Notes: a model not told the origin generated them from the sequence alone. A DNA stretch of 64,000 bases from Chryseobacterium aureum (GCF_003971235.1 NZ_CP034661.1:4650001-4714000), one strand, 5' to 3'. Positions 35,203 to 45,162 are shown, counted from the stretch's first letter. Program-made: numbers and translations.

Positions 35203-36549
35203 ATGCAGATAAATCCAGGTATCAACTCTTCAGACAACAAGACAAATAATGCAATACTGCCGTTTGCCATCATTACATTTATTTACTTTATCGTAGGTTT
35301 TCTCACCACAGTAAATGAACAGCTGCAGGCACCGCTGAAATTTACCTTTCTGAGTCATGCAGGCAGCCTGAAAAATACATTTACGACTTTGATTTCCTTT
35401 TTCTTCTTTTTAGGATATCTTCTGAATGGAACGCTGGGTAGTAAATGGGTAAATGCCTTCGGATATAAAAATACGATCTTGCGTGGGTTATTCTTTATGA
35501 TTTCCGGCCTCTTTATGTACCTCTGCTCATCATGGATTGGCGGTCATTATCCCGATCTTAAGTTTAGCATAAAAGATGCCGTTATCCCTTATGGATTTAT
35601 CGTTTTTGTTGTAGGATCTTATTTAATGGGAACATCGGCAGCCATTATTCAGGTAGTGGTAAATCCTTACGCCGCTTCATATGAACTTAAAGGGACTCAA
35701 CCCGTTCAACGCTTGAATATTCTGACAGCGATCAATTCTATAGGAACTACTTCTGCTCCTTTTTTCGTAACGGTAGTAATGTTCAGTGGAATTTCCATTG
35801 AAAATATAGAAATCAGACAGCTTCTGCTTCCCCTTTCTGTATTGATTGTCTGCATCCTTACAGTAATGATCATCACAAAAAGACTTCACCTTCCTGATCT
35901 TGCACATACAAGAGTGGTGGGGGAAGAAAAGCTTGAAAGAAGCATCTGGTCATTCAGACATTTTGTATTGGGTGTTCTGGCTATCTTTTTTTATGTAGGA
36001 ACCGAAGTGGCTATTGGTGCAAATATTAATCTGTATGCTTTTGAGCTGATGGATTCAGGGCATCCTATTACATTCTTCGGAAAAACCGATATCATTGTGG
36101 GAGGAATGGATTTAGGAATTCATGCATTACTATCCACATTATATTGGGGTGGTTTTCTGGTAGGAAGAGCAGTATCGAGCTTTTTCAGTAAGATTTCTGC
36201 CAGAACACAATTGATTACCACCACAGTGCTGGCAACCCTACTTGCTTTGGTATCTATGATTACCCAAAACCTTTGGTTTCTTGTAGCAATCGGGCTTCTT
36301 CATTCATCCATGTGGAGCTGTATCTACAGTCTGTCCATCAAAGGACTAAATAAATATACCTCAAAAGCATCCGGCATTTTTATTTCTGCTGTATTTGGCG
36401 GAGCCGTATTTACCCTTATTCAGGGTGGTTTAGCTGATATTTTAGGCTCATGGAGATGGACGTGGTGGCTTACCGTAATCTGCGAACTGCTCATGCTTAC
36501 TTATGCCCTGTTCGGATCGCGTATAAGAGAAAAAGACCTTATTCACTAA
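35203..36549 (+). CDS. MFS sugar/polyol transporter (FHS family, FucP-like)
   Basis: This 448-residue protein has about 12 membrane helices. The FHS signature is visible at the start of the membrane domain (FIVGFLTTVNEQLQAPLKF), with GYKNTILRGLF in the first cytoplasmic loop. It lies 7 bp after the dehydrogenase gene and should import the operon's substrate with protons. A second member of this family occurs at 58896-60323, away from any catabolic gene. The substrate is inferred from context. Confidence 0.88.
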   Translation: MQINPGINSSDNKTNNAILPFAIITFIYFIVGFLTTVNEQLQAPLKFTFLSHAGSLKNTFTTLISFFFFLGYLLNGTLGSKWVNAFGYKNTILRGLFFMISGLFMYLCSSWIGGHYPDLKFSIKDAVIPYGFIVFVVGSYLMGTSAAIIQVVVNPYAASYELKGTQPVQRLNILTAINSIGTTSAPFFVTVVMFSGISIENIEIRQLLLPLSVLIVCILTVMIITKRLHLPDLAHTRVVGEEKLERSIWSFRHFVLGVLAIFFYVGTEVAIGANINLYAFELMDSGHPITFFGKTDIIVGGMDLGIHALLSTLYWGGFLVGRAVSSFFSKISARTQLITTTVLATLLALVSMITQNLWFLVAIGLLHSSMWSCIYSLSIKGLNKYTSKASGIFISAVFGGAVFTLIQGGLADILGSWRWTWWLTVICELLMLTYALFGSRIREKDLIH

Positions 36550-36636
36550 TCATATATTTTTTCTTTTAACTCATGTAATTATCCTGTAGACTATTGCTGG
36601 ATACAGGATATTTACTGCCTTAAAAACACTTGAATC

Positions 36637-37362
36637 ATGTTAAAAAACTCCATATTACTTTTTTTCCTGATCATAGGAAACCGTGTGGGTGCACAGGAAC
36701 TGCATTCAGCGTTACAGCTTCGGAACAGCCACCTTTGGCGAGGAATTGAAGTTTCTGCGGGACTTATTTATACCGGAGACCTGCATCTTGATTACAGGAA
36801 TTTTTACGCGGGATTCTGGGCTGGGGGTAATGTTGATGGATCCTATAAAGAATTCAATAACTATGTAGGATACAAGAACAAACATCTTACACTGGAATTA
36901 TGGGATATCTATAACTTTTCACCTGGAGCTGCCTATAATAATAAAGAATTTTTTAACTATTCTGCGAAGGAAACCGGACGTTTTTGGGACTTCAGATCTT
37001 ATTATACCATCAGTGATCAGTTTCCTTTAGTGCTCAGCTGGAATACAGTTGTTTTCGGAAGAGACAGAAACAGTGAAAACACCGGTAATAAATATTCATC
37101 ATTTGTTTCAGGAGAATATCCTGTATACAAAAAGGATCATCTTGAAGTAAGAGGAAGAGTAGGCTATGCCTTTGCCTTAGACCGTTATGGAGAAAAGAGC
37201 AATTTCTTTGCTAAAGATTCCGGTTTCACCGAGATAAGTCTTATCGTTGAGAAAAGCTTTACCATTGAAGGCTATACAATTCCTGTAGGAATATGGGGAA
37301 TGTGGAACCCGGTGAACAATAATGCGTTTCTTCAGTTTTCTGTACAGGTTTATTCATTCTGA
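36637..37362 (+). CDS. Outer-membrane beta-barrel protein of the polyol operon
   Basis: This 241-residue protein has a signal peptide cut near VGAQ (about 20). The mature part alternates short amphipathic strands (HLTLELWDIYNFSPG, LVLSWNTVVFGRD, LEVRGRVGYAFALDRYG) and ends with aromatic FLQFSVQVYSF, a barrel-closing strand. It probably forms a small channel in the outer membrane for the operon's substrate. I do not know a precise family. Confidence 0.75.
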   Translation: MLKNSILLFFLIIGNRVGAQELHSALQLRNSHLWRGIEVSAGLIYTGDLHLDYRNFYAGFWAGGNVDGSYKEFNNYVGYKNKHLTLELWDIYNFSPGAAYNNKEFFNYSAKETGRFWDFRSYYTISDQFPLVLSWNTVVFGRDRNSENTGNKYSSFVSGEYPVYKKDHLEVRGRVGYAFALDRYGEKSNFFAKDSGFTEISLIVEKSFTIEGYTIPVGIWGMWNPVNNNAFLQFSVQVYSF

Positions 37363-37423
37363 AGCCAGGAAACTTAACGGGTCAATTTTTTACAAACTCA
37401 ATACATTTAATTATTTTTATATC

Positions 37424-38344
37424 ATGGAACACAAAAAAAATAAAGCAGTCTGTTTTGGAGAAGTGCTCTGGGATATTTTTCCGGGAGCGCAGAAAAGAGT
37501 AGGAGGCGCACCATTTAATGTAGCCTATCATCTTTCCAAAATGGGGGTAGAAGCCAATATGATAAGCAGTATTGGTAATGATCAGCTGGGAGATGACCTT
37601 TTGGATAAAATGAAAAACTGGAACATTCCTGCGGATCATATTCAGATCCATGCAGAATATCCTACAAGCACGGTCATTGCAACAGTAGATGAAAATAATG
37701 ATGCTCATTATGACATTGTGGAAGGGGTAGCATGGGATTTTATTGAAGCGACTCAAGAAAATCAGGAAATTCTGAAAACTACAGATGCACTGGTATTCGG
37801 AACACTGGCTGCCCGCTATGAGACATCCAGAAATACCTTATTCCAACTCCTTGAACTCAGCAGTTATAATGTTTTTGATATCAACCTTAGAGAACCTTAT
37901 TATGAAGTGGGAATGATTAAAGATTTACTTCATAAAACCCATCTTGCTAAATTCAATAAAGCAGAAATGCGCATGATGCTTGACTTTTTAGGAAAAGAAT
38001 ATACCAATGAAGAGGACGGAATACAATACCTTCAGGACCGGTTTGATCTTGAAGAAATTATAATTTCCAAGGGAAGTAAAGGAGCTTTGTATGCTTCCGG
38101 AGGTAACTTCTATCTGTATCCCACCATACCGGTTACTGTAAAAGATACCGTGGGAAGCGGAGATTCATTCTTAGCAGGGTTTCTTTCCAAAAGATTAGAA
38201 AAAAACAGCACAGTGCATGAAATTATGACTCAGGCTGTTTCACTCGGGGCATTCATTACCTCACAGGAAGGCGCATGTCCGGAATATTCATTAGACGATT
38301 TTATCAGCTTTAAAAATGAACACCCTCTGTCAGTTTTGAGGTAA
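37424..38344 (+). CDS. PfkB-family fructokinase
   Basis: The product is 306 residues from ATG 37424; the open frame starts at 37322 but overlaps the barrel gene. It shows the fructokinase N-terminus AVCFGEVLWDIFPG, GGAPFNVAYHL, and the signature DTVGSGDSFLAGFL with the catalytic Asp (about 253). It would phosphorylate fructose released by the dehydrogenase to fructose-6-phosphate. This completes the operon: porin, symporter, dehydrogenase, kinase. Confidence 0.9.
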   Translation: MEHKKNKAVCFGEVLWDIFPGAQKRVGGAPFNVAYHLSKMGVEANMISSIGNDQLGDDLLDKMKNWNIPADHIQIHAEYPTSTVIATVDENNDAHYDIVEGVAWDFIEATQENQEILKTTDALVFGTLAARYETSRNTLFQLLELSSYNVFDINLREPYYEVGMIKDLLHKTHLAKFNKAEMRMMLDFLGKEYTNEEDGIQYLQDRFDLEEIIISKGSKGALYASGGNFYLYPTIPVTVKDTVGSGDSFLAGFLSKRLEKNSTVHEIMTQAVSLGAFITSQEGACPEYSLDDFISFKNEHPLSVLR

Positions 38345-38423
38345 GGGGGCAAATCTCATCTTAATTTAAAATGATTCTTGATGAAACATTTGGTAACTTT
38401 AGCCTACCACCAAAACAAAAGTT

Positions 38424-39119
38424 ATGCATCATCAGCTTGAGAAACATTACGTAAACAGAGTAGGCTGGCTTCGGGCTGCTGTATTAGGCGCTAATGACGG
38501 ATTGTTATCCACCACCAGTATTGTCATCGGGGTTGCAGCAGCAGAACCGGAACGTCATATTATTATCCTGGCTGCTCTGGCAGGGATGATTGCCGGGGCC
38601 ATGTCTATGGCGGCAGGGGAATATGTTTCCGTAAGTTCCCAGGAAGATACGGAAAAGGCAGATTTGATCCGGGAGCAGCGGGAGCTGGAAGAAATGCCGG
38701 AAATAGAACTCAGAGAACTGGCTAAAGTATATGAAAAAAGAGGCTGTACCAAAGAAACAGCCATGCAGGTTGCCATTGAGCTTACAGAGCACGATGCACT
38801 TGGTGCCCACGCCCGTGATGAACTGGGGATTAATGAAATAACGCAGGCAAAACCTTTGCTGGCCGCCGCCGCCTCGTTCGGTTCATTTGCCGTAGGAGCT
38901 TTATTGCCCTTCACTGTTTCTCTTCTGGCTCCTCTTAAAGAAATGGTGTATTTCCAATATGGTTTCTCCATTATATTTTTGATGCTTTTGGGAGCGGTTT
39001 CTGCCCGGGCCGGAGGTTCCAGTATTAAAATTGCTGTGCTGAGGATCTGTTTCTGGGGAACCGTAGCTATGGGAATTACAGCATTGGTAGGGCATCTTTT
39101 CGGAGTGAATGTAGCCTGA
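38424..39119 (+). CDS. VIT1/CCC1-family metal transporter
   Basis: This 231-residue membrane protein starts with HYVNRVGWLRAAVLGANDGLLSTTSIVIGV, the VIT1 N-terminal signature, followed by GMIAGAMSMAAGEYVSVSSQEDTEKAD. Glu-rich helices (about 75-125) correspond to the cytosolic metal-binding region of the family, and two or three more membrane helices follow. It should move Fe2+ or Mn2+ out of the cytoplasm. It stands alone between the polyol operon and the T6SS island. Confidence 0.92.
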   Translation: MHHQLEKHYVNRVGWLRAAVLGANDGLLSTTSIVIGVAAAEPERHIIILAALAGMIAGAMSMAAGEYVSVSSQEDTEKADLIREQRELEEMPEIELRELAKVYEKRGCTKETAMQVAIELTEHDALGAHARDELGINEITQAKPLLAAAASFGSFAVGALLPFTVSLLAPLKEMVYFQYGFSIIFLMLLGAVSARAGGSSIKIAVLRICFWGTVAMGITALVGHLFGVNVA

Positions 39120-39282
39120 TATTGTAATGGCTTCCCAGAATCGTAGTAGAAAACAGAAGAACCTTACTATGATTTCTTTTGTCACATAATTGGTAATAGT
39201 CTGATTTCTAGATTGTATTTTACCTAACAAGTGTTAGTCGTAAAAGTACTACACTTTTTCAGATTTATGCGTAAATTTTATT

Positions 39283-39309
39283 TTGTTATGATCAATACTT
39301 CTAAATTTG
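39283..39309 (+). promoter_or_regulatory. Promoter for tssD
   Basis: TTG at 39283-39285 and TAAATTTG at 39302-39309 are separated by 16 nt. The leader to the start at 39362 is about 45 nt. The spacer is slightly short for the consensus. Confidence 0.5.
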
Positions 39310-39361
39310 GTGATATAACAAACATCAAATCATCAAATACTAACGATTAAAATTTACCATC

Positions 39362-39775
39362 ATGGCAGAAAGAAACTCAAGAGGAATCTTAAAATTCAAC
39401 AACGGTGAAGGACAAAAGCTGTTAAAACTGAACTACAGCGTATCAAGAGCTACAGACGTTTCAGGACGTGTTGCATCAGACCCTTCCAATGCACTGATCA
39501 AAATTACAGTAGAAGCTACTGAAAAATCAGACATCCTTGAAAGCTTGCTGAACGGAAAATACAAGCCTACCGTAGGCGAGGTAACTTTCAATAAGTCTCA
39601 CGAAGAAGGAACTTTAACAACATTGAAATGGACAAACGGTTACGTTATCCAGCACGAAGTAGATTTCGATGCCGTAGATGACAACAGTATGTACATCAGT
39701 TTTGTGATAAGTGCAGAGCAGATTGATCTTGGTAATTCATCTTATGACGGAGCTTGGCCTGGATCTCAGGGATAA
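39362..39775 (+). CDS. tssD: T6SS tube protein TssD (Hcp, subtype iii)
   Basis: This 137-residue protein begins MAERNSRGILKFNNGEGQKL and shows LNYSVSRATDVSGRVASDP and the later EVTFNKSHEEGTLTTLKW, typical of Bacteroidota TssD. It should assemble into hexameric rings that form the inner tube inside the TssBC sheath, and may carry effectors in its lumen. It has a promoter and a strong terminator, so it is a monocistronic, presumably high-output gene. VgrG follows 228 bp downstream. Confidence 0.92.
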   Translation: MAERNSRGILKFNNGEGQKLLKLNYSVSRATDVSGRVASDPSNALIKITVEATEKSDILESLLNGKYKPTVGEVTFNKSHEEGTLTTLKWTNGYVIQHEVDFDAVDDNSMYISFVISAEQIDLGNSSYDGAWPGSQG

Positions 39776-39797
39776 AATCCTTTACAATTAAAACATA

Positions 39798-39844
39798 AAA
39801 ACAGAATAGTAGATCCGTTATCAGGGATGCTGTTCTGTTTTTTT
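39798..39844 (+). terminator. Intrinsic terminator after tssD
   Basis: A 12-bp outer stem AAAACAGAATAG/CTGTTCTGTTTT (one G-T pair) encloses a smaller inner stem and is followed by more Ts. Confidence 0.8.
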
Positions 39845-40003
39845 GTCAGCAATCAATTCCTTTGAAAAGGATAATTATTTCACTAAGATTTAGAAAATTA
39901 AAGCTGATAATGTGAACTTTATATTGTAAAAAATTGATAACTTTATAAAAAGCTGGTTATTTTAGTTTTTTAAAATAAAAGCTCACCAAACACTCTACAT
40001 AAT

Positions 40004-41863
40004 ATGAATAGAAATATCTCGAATTCCGAAAAGATTTCAGAGAATCATATTCCTGGAATCAACCGTGTGGTGAAACTGGATATTGTGATTGAAGGCAAAA
40101 TGATTAAGCACTTCAAGCATTTCCGTTTACAGCAGAGCGTAAAAAAGCACCATTATTTTGAACTTACATTAGCCCATGATACTTTAGACGGAGTACAGAA
40201 CCATGATCTGGAAGAAGCTCAGCAGTTTTTAGGAAAAAGATTAACAGTCGTTTTCAAATATAAAGACGTTGAAGGAAGTCCTGAAAGAACTTTTGTAGGA
40301 GTGATTACAAAGGTAGGGTTCAGCCAGGAGAATCATAGTTTGGGAAATATTGTTCTGAAAGGCTACAGTCCCACTATTTTACTGGATGGCGCTCCTCATA
40401 TCCAGAGTTTTGGAGGAGATAAACCCGTGAATATGGGAATTATTGCTGAAGAAGTCATCAAACAGGGCATAGAAAGCAGTAAATTTGATGTGAAAGTCAA
40501 TGCAAAGGCCTCCTCACAGATTCTTTACAGTGCCCAGTACAATGAAACCCATTACAATTATCTGTGCCGAATGGCAGAAGCCTACGGTGAACAGTTCTAT
40601 TACGATGGTGAAATATTACATTTCGGAAATATGCCGCCTCAGAACAAATCGCTTGAATTAATCTACGGAAGCAATGTTTCTGACGTGAATGTGGAATTAA
40701 AAGCAGTTCATATCAAACCTCATTTTTATGGCTATAACAGCAGTTCCAATGCTAAACTTATTTCCGGAGAAACCCCTATAAAACATGTGGGCAATCTGGC
40801 TCAGACAGCCTATAAAAATAATGAAGGAATATTCAAAACACCATCATTACAGGTAGCTCCCATAAAAGCTGCAACCGATATGGATGTTGTCATTTCCCAA
40901 ACGAGTACCGCCGGAAGCAGAGCTGTGGAAGTTTTTACCGTTTCGGGAGGAACTACAATACCCTTTCTCTATCCGGGATGTGTAGCTGATATCAATATGA
41001 GGAAATCGGATACCAGTAAAACAGCCTATTTCACCAAACTGATGATGACAGAAGTTATTCATGAAGTAGATACACTCGGACGCTACAAGGGAAGATTCGA
41101 AGCCATTGCCTCAGATACAGGCTATATTCCGACACCGGAGTTTACCATGCCTATTGCGCAGCCGCAGATTGCCACCGTAATCTCCAATACAGACCCGCTG
41201 GGACAGGGAAGAATTACAGTCAGATTTGATTGGCAGCTGCATGACACCACCAATTTTATCAGAATGATGTCTCCCGATGCCGGAGGAACGGATCAGATTA
41301 CCCAAAACAGAGGATATGTAGCCATACCGGAAGTGGGAGATCAGGTGATGGTAGGCTTTGTTCACAATCATCCGGACCGTCCTTTTGTAATGGGAGGAAT
41401 GTTCCATGGAGGAACCGCACTTGGAGGCGGGGTAGATAATCATTTAAAATCAATACAGACCAGAAGCGGAATCCGGATTTTAATGAATGATGCAGAAGGC
41501 AGTGTAAATATCATAGACCCAAGCGGGAATAACTATTTGATGGATGGTAAAGGAAATATCATTGTAACAGCTCCTAAAAATATGACCTTTAATGTAGGAG
41601 AAGATCTGGCAATCAACGTAGGAAAAGATATGAAGACCAGTGTAGGAAATGATAATGCCGTTAGTATCATCAATGATCATAAATTTACCTCAAAAAATTA
41701 TAAGCAGACGGTCAATGAAAATAAAACGATTAATGTAACAGGCGATCTTAAAGAAACTACTTCAACCACTACCCATAAAGCAAAAAACGGAGATATTTTA
41801 CTGCAGAGTTCAGGCGTAGCCAAGATGTTAGGTAAAATAGATGCTAAAGTGAATAAAGGATAA
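40004..41863 (+). CDS. tssI: T6SS spike protein VgrG (TssI, subtype iii)
   Basis: This 619-residue protein has the VgrG/gp27-gp5 architecture: an N-terminal barrel region, the middle segment AYGEQFYYDGEILHFGN, an OB-fold (about 390-470, with LGQGRITVRFDWQ and GYVAIPEVGDQVMVGFVHNHPDRPFV), and a C-terminal beta-helix with repeating GNDNA/VGKDM-like units (about 500-610). There is no extra C-terminal effector domain. It forms the trimeric spike on the Hcp tube. The next gene starts 1 bp after its stop. Confidence 0.94.
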   Translation: MNRNISNSEKISENHIPGINRVVKLDIVIEGKMIKHFKHFRLQQSVKKHHYFELTLAHDTLDGVQNHDLEEAQQFLGKRLTVVFKYKDVEGSPERTFVGVITKVGFSQENHSLGNIVLKGYSPTILLDGAPHIQSFGGDKPVNMGIIAEEVIKQGIESSKFDVKVNAKASSQILYSAQYNETHYNYLCRMAEAYGEQFYYDGEILHFGNMPPQNKSLELIYGSNVSDVNVELKAVHIKPHFYGYNSSSNAKLISGETPIKHVGNLAQTAYKNNEGIFKTPSLQVAPIKAATDMDVVISQTSTAGSRAVEVFTVSGGTTIPFLYPGCVADINMRKSDTSKTAYFTKLMMTEVIHEVDTLGRYKGRFEAIASDTGYIPTPEFTMPIAQPQIATVISNTDPLGQGRITVRFDWQLHDTTNFIRMMSPDAGGTDQITQNRGYVAIPEVGDQVMVGFVHNHPDRPFVMGGMFHGGTALGGGVDNHLKSIQTRSGIRILMNDAEGSVNIIDPSGNNYLMDGKGNIIVTAPKNMTFNVGEDLAINVGKDMKTSVGNDNAVSIINDHKFTSKNYKQTVNENKTINVTGDLKETTSTTTHKAKNGDILLQSSGVAKMLGKIDAKVNKG

Positions 41864-41864
41864 T

Positions 41865-42161
41865 ATGTTAAAAAAATCGTTAATCTCTTTCTTTTCATCT
41901 TTGCTGGCAGTAGTGTTACTTGTCATTATTGAATTAAGTTTCATAGATATGACACAGTTTCGAAGTGGAGATTATGCATGGGTTGCCCTATGGCTGATTC
42001 TGGCTTTTTTTCCGGTGCTGTTTGCAATGCCATTTTTCCTGACTTCCATCAAAAAGAAAAATGAAATAAGAGATTTTGTTTTGTACTGTTTTTATTCTTT
42101 TGTCATATGCTTTATCGTGATATCATTAATTTTACTAATTATTCTTCCTTTGATGGCATAA
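41865..42161 (+). CDS. Small multi-pass membrane protein after vgrG
   Basis: This 98-residue protein has three predicted membrane helices (about 5-27, 38-60, 70-96) and no recognised domain. It starts 1 bp after the VgrG stop and is probably translationally coupled to it. Possible roles are immunity to a membrane-active effector or a membrane factor of the cargo; neither is shown. Confidence 0.65.
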   Translation: MLKKSLISFFSSLLAVVLLVIIELSFIDMTQFRSGDYAWVALWLILAFFPVLFAMPFFLTSIKKKNEIRDFVLYCFYSFVICFIVISLILLIILPLMA

Positions 42162-42196
42162 GAATAATTGTCACAAACAATTTTTAAGATTGCAAC

Positions 42197-43312
42197 ATGG
42201 TTATAATGAATAAAATAATAAAATACCTGCTAAGCTTTTTATTTTTCACTCAGATCTCATGTCAGGAAAAAAAAGAAGACCCAAAAACTAAAACTATGAC
42301 AAAATATGAATGGACAGAAGGAACTTCTGCAGCTTTAGGATATCCTATGGAAGTATACAAAGGGGGAATAGAATGTGAAGGAGGAGAATGGGTAGGGTTG
42401 AGTTTTGGAATTGTACCTGGGGATGGTTCTTGGGGCTTGATCAATCATGGTATGGGAAATGGTTTTAAGAGTCTTCCGGCCCGATTGGATTTTGTCTGGA
42501 TGTCATATATGGAAAACCAGTTTTATATGATTGATACCGACATTGATACCGCTAAAATTAAAGAATATTTCAGCAAGGGCTATCAGGTAAAAGCAACCAG
42601 TGGAAGTGGTAATGTTAAACATTTAAATTATAAAGATATTGGTGTGGGAATGGCTCCGGGAGGAGTGGTAGTAGTTTGGGTCGCTGGTGTTGGAGTTCAG
42701 AAAGAAGTAGGCAGGTATCAGGGAAAAAAGGTAACAATTCCTGAATCAGAAATTGCTAAGCTTGATAGCCATGAAAACCGGTTTTGGCGGAAAGATTATC
42801 TTGATGAGGTTTTAAATAACGGTAAGGTTATCCCCACTGAAATAAAAGAAAAAAATAAAGGAAAAGCTATTCCATTTGGATTGTGGGATACCTACAGAAT
42901 ACGATATAGCTGGAAACCGGTTTTTGAGTTACCGGAAAATGCAAAGCTCAATCCGTTGACAGATGTTGGAATATCAACTGTTAATGGCGAATGGGAACAG
43001 CTGGGAGCAGAAAAAAATCCTTTAACTGAGAGTGAATGGAGAGCAATACCAGCTACTATTTCATTTTCTTTGGTGGGGGCAGATCAAATCAAATATGAAG
43101 CAGGATGTGATCTTGATGAAAAGTCTGCTTTTGATGCTTTTACTAAGGTCTTTGGTAATGATCCTAAATCAACTAAGGCAGCTATTTTTATTAAAGTGAA
43201 TGAGGCATATAGCTTCTTTACTGTTTTATTGAAGGGAGAAAATGGAAAAGAAGCTTTTATTAAAACTGCTAATTTAGAAATGTTCAAATCTAAAGTTAAG
43301 TATAAATACTAA
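42197..43312 (+). CDS. DUF2931 family lipoprotein, candidate immunity protein
   Basis: This 371-residue protein has a lipobox (QISC, Cys about 22) and a mature domain starting TKYEWTEGTSAALGYPMEVYKGG, with internal FGLWDTYRIRYSWKPVFELPEN and a repeated half with GISTVNGEWEQLG. I place it in DUF2931, proteins often found beside T6SS effectors. Two similar halves suggest an internal duplication. A second ATG three codons later (MNKIIKYLL) is a good alternative start. Its place just before the DUF2235 lipase supports a periplasm-facing immunity role, by inference. Confidence 0.72.
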   Translation: MVIMNKIIKYLLSFLFFTQISCQEKKEDPKTKTMTKYEWTEGTSAALGYPMEVYKGGIECEGGEWVGLSFGIVPGDGSWGLINHGMGNGFKSLPARLDFVWMSYMENQFYMIDTDIDTAKIKEYFSKGYQVKATSGSGNVKHLNYKDIGVGMAPGGVVVVWVAGVGVQKEVGRYQGKKVTIPESEIAKLDSHENRFWRKDYLDEVLNNGKVIPTEIKEKNKGKAIPFGLWDTYRIRYSWKPVFELPENAKLNPLTDVGISTVNGEWEQLGAEKNPLTESEWRAIPATISFSLVGADQIKYEAGCDLDEKSAFDAFTKVFGNDPKSTKAAIFIKVNEAYSFFTVLLKGENGKEAFIKTANLEMFKSKVKYKY

Positions 43313-43334
43313 TTGATTATAAAAATGATTAGTT

Positions 43335-45158
43335 ATGGGAAAAACATTAGTATACAACACAGGCAATGCTAAACCTCCTGTAGATGAATTGCATTTGGAA
43401 ATAGGAGTGTTCTTTGATGGTACTTTGAATAATCTAAAAAATACTGAATTAAGATTAAAGTACAGAGATGGAAAAAATAAAATGGAGAGCATAGACAATG
43501 ATGAAGAAATATCGAAAAAAGAAAAAGCAATTGAAGATACAAGAGCATTACAGGAAAAGGAATATAAACAGCTTAAAAATAAAAATATAACAGATAATGA
43601 TTCTGAGTATGAAAGATATCTCAAAGCCAGCCATAGGGAATGGCTGGACAAACAAGGAGTAGATAACAGTTTTAGTAACGATTATACCAATGTGGCAAGG
43701 ATGTATAAATGCTGTAAACAGGTAACGTACGGAGTTTATGTAGAAGGGATTGGTACATTGGATAATACCAGAGATGTGGATGATGGGTTTCAATATGGTT
43801 CAGGTAAGACAGGAGTGCGGGGGAAAGTAAGAAAGGGATGTGAAATGGTTGCTGATAGGATTGATGGCTTAAAAAAGAAATTAATGAAGAAAAAAGCATT
43901 AACTAAAATCACCATTGATACTTTCGGGTTCAGCCGTGGAGCCGCCGCCGCAAGAAATTTTGCCTACGAAATCAATGGGAAGAAAAGACCCGTTGATGTG
44001 GAAATAAAAAAATCCAGAAAAATAACAGGCTATACCCAAATGGATTCTCCTGAAGGCCCCATTACAGTTCCGGAATATGGAGATATCTGGATAGATAAAG
44101 ATAAAACGGAGGTAGATCCTAATTACCTTGTGGATGGAAAGCTTCCGAAATTTGGTTTTCTGGGATATTATCTTTTAAGTAAAGATGTGCTTACCAAAGA
44201 AGAATTAGAAGACCTGGAACTCGATGTTCGCTTTATTGGAGTATATGACACCGTATCATCTTACGAAGAATATGGTGATATGGGAATGTTGAAACGTGTA
44301 GGATGGGAAGGAATGAAGCATTCTACATTAGGATCCAGTTATAACTTCGGAGATGATGTGGAACAGTTGCAGCTGCTGAACCCGGGATCTTACTTCAAAG
44401 CAGTTCATTTTACAGCAGGAAATGAACATCGGGAAAACTTCTCATTAACCAGGTTTCCGGGCAGTGTAGAAAAAGAATTCCCAGGTGTTCATTGTGATAT
44501 TGGCGGAGCCTATGAAAATGGAAAAGAAACGGTAGATGAGATTGAAACATCTAATCATAAACCGGTGTGGTTCTTAAACAAGCGCAGACAGCAATTGATT
44601 GATGAGCACTGGTTTGATGATGATCAGATAACAATTAATAACAGCTTTCTGAATGTTCTAACAATGGGAGCAGTATACCGTAAGATTACGGGAATTCGTT
44701 TCCTTAGAAAAGAATACAGCTATATTCCGCTTCATTTTATGGAAGAACATGGGAAGGGGTATTATGATAATCAATTGATCATAAAAACAGAAACAAGCTA
44801 TTCTATAGAACACGATAAGTATCTGCCTTCAGCAAAGGACCTTTTGCACCATTATGTCTTTGAGGACGGGGAAAAATGGAATTTTAAAACAGATGAAGAA
44901 GTTAAAAAAGAAAAAGAGGAAAGAGCAAGAGAAAGATTAGAAAATCCTGAGCCGGTACAAGAGCCGATACCTGACGAAGTAGTTGACAAAGATGGCAATA
45001 CCATTAAAACAAAGACGCTGCAGGAAGTTGTGGTTACCGCCTATCATCCTCAGACATTATTGAGAATTATGCGTAATAAGTATCTTCACTGGTCAGCAAA
45101 CAGAGACTGGATGGGAATGGATCCCAATAGTAATTATGAAAGAGTAATATATCCTTAG
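43335..45158 (+). CDS. DUF2235 (Tle1-type) T6SS lipase effector
   Basis: This 607-residue protein begins with the DUF2235 strand LEIGVFFDGTLNNLKNT. A charged insert follows (about 40-110). The nucleophile elbow is TFGFSRGAAAARNF (Ser about 199), a likely acid is in FIGVYDTVSSY, and the His is in FPGVHCDIGGAYENG. This is the catalytic set of Tle1 phospholipases, which T6SSs deliver to attack membranes of rivals. The C-terminal tail has TLQEVVVTAYHPQ. It sits between DUF2931 and a possible adaptor, downstream of VgrG. Confidence 0.85.
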   Translation: MGKTLVYNTGNAKPPVDELHLEIGVFFDGTLNNLKNTELRLKYRDGKNKMESIDNDEEISKKEKAIEDTRALQEKEYKQLKNKNITDNDSEYERYLKASHREWLDKQGVDNSFSNDYTNVARMYKCCKQVTYGVYVEGIGTLDNTRDVDDGFQYGSGKTGVRGKVRKGCEMVADRIDGLKKKLMKKKALTKITIDTFGFSRGAAAARNFAYEINGKKRPVDVEIKKSRKITGYTQMDSPEGPITVPEYGDIWIDKDKTEVDPNYLVDGKLPKFGFLGYYLLSKDVLTKEELEDLELDVRFIGVYDTVSSYEEYGDMGMLKRVGWEGMKHSTLGSSYNFGDDVEQLQLLNPGSYFKAVHFTAGNEHRENFSLTRFPGSVEKEFPGVHCDIGGAYENGKETVDEIETSNHKPVWFLNKRRQQLIDEHWFDDDQITINNSFLNVLTMGAVYRKITGIRFLRKEYSYIPLHFMEEHGKGYYDNQLIIKTETSYSIEHDKYLPSAKDLLHHYVFEDGEKWNFKTDEEVKKEKEERARERLENPEPVQEPIPDEVVDKDGNTIKTKTLQEVVVTAYHPQTLLRIMRNKYLHWSANRDWMGMDPNSNYERVIYP

Positions 45159-45162
45159 AATA

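Noticed and set aside
44997..45060. EVVVTAY near the C-terminus of the DUF2235 protein as a TonB-dependent receptor motif
   Set aside because: The protein has no signal peptide, plug or barrel. Similar linkers occur in Bacteroidota toxins; taken as coincidence or a linker.
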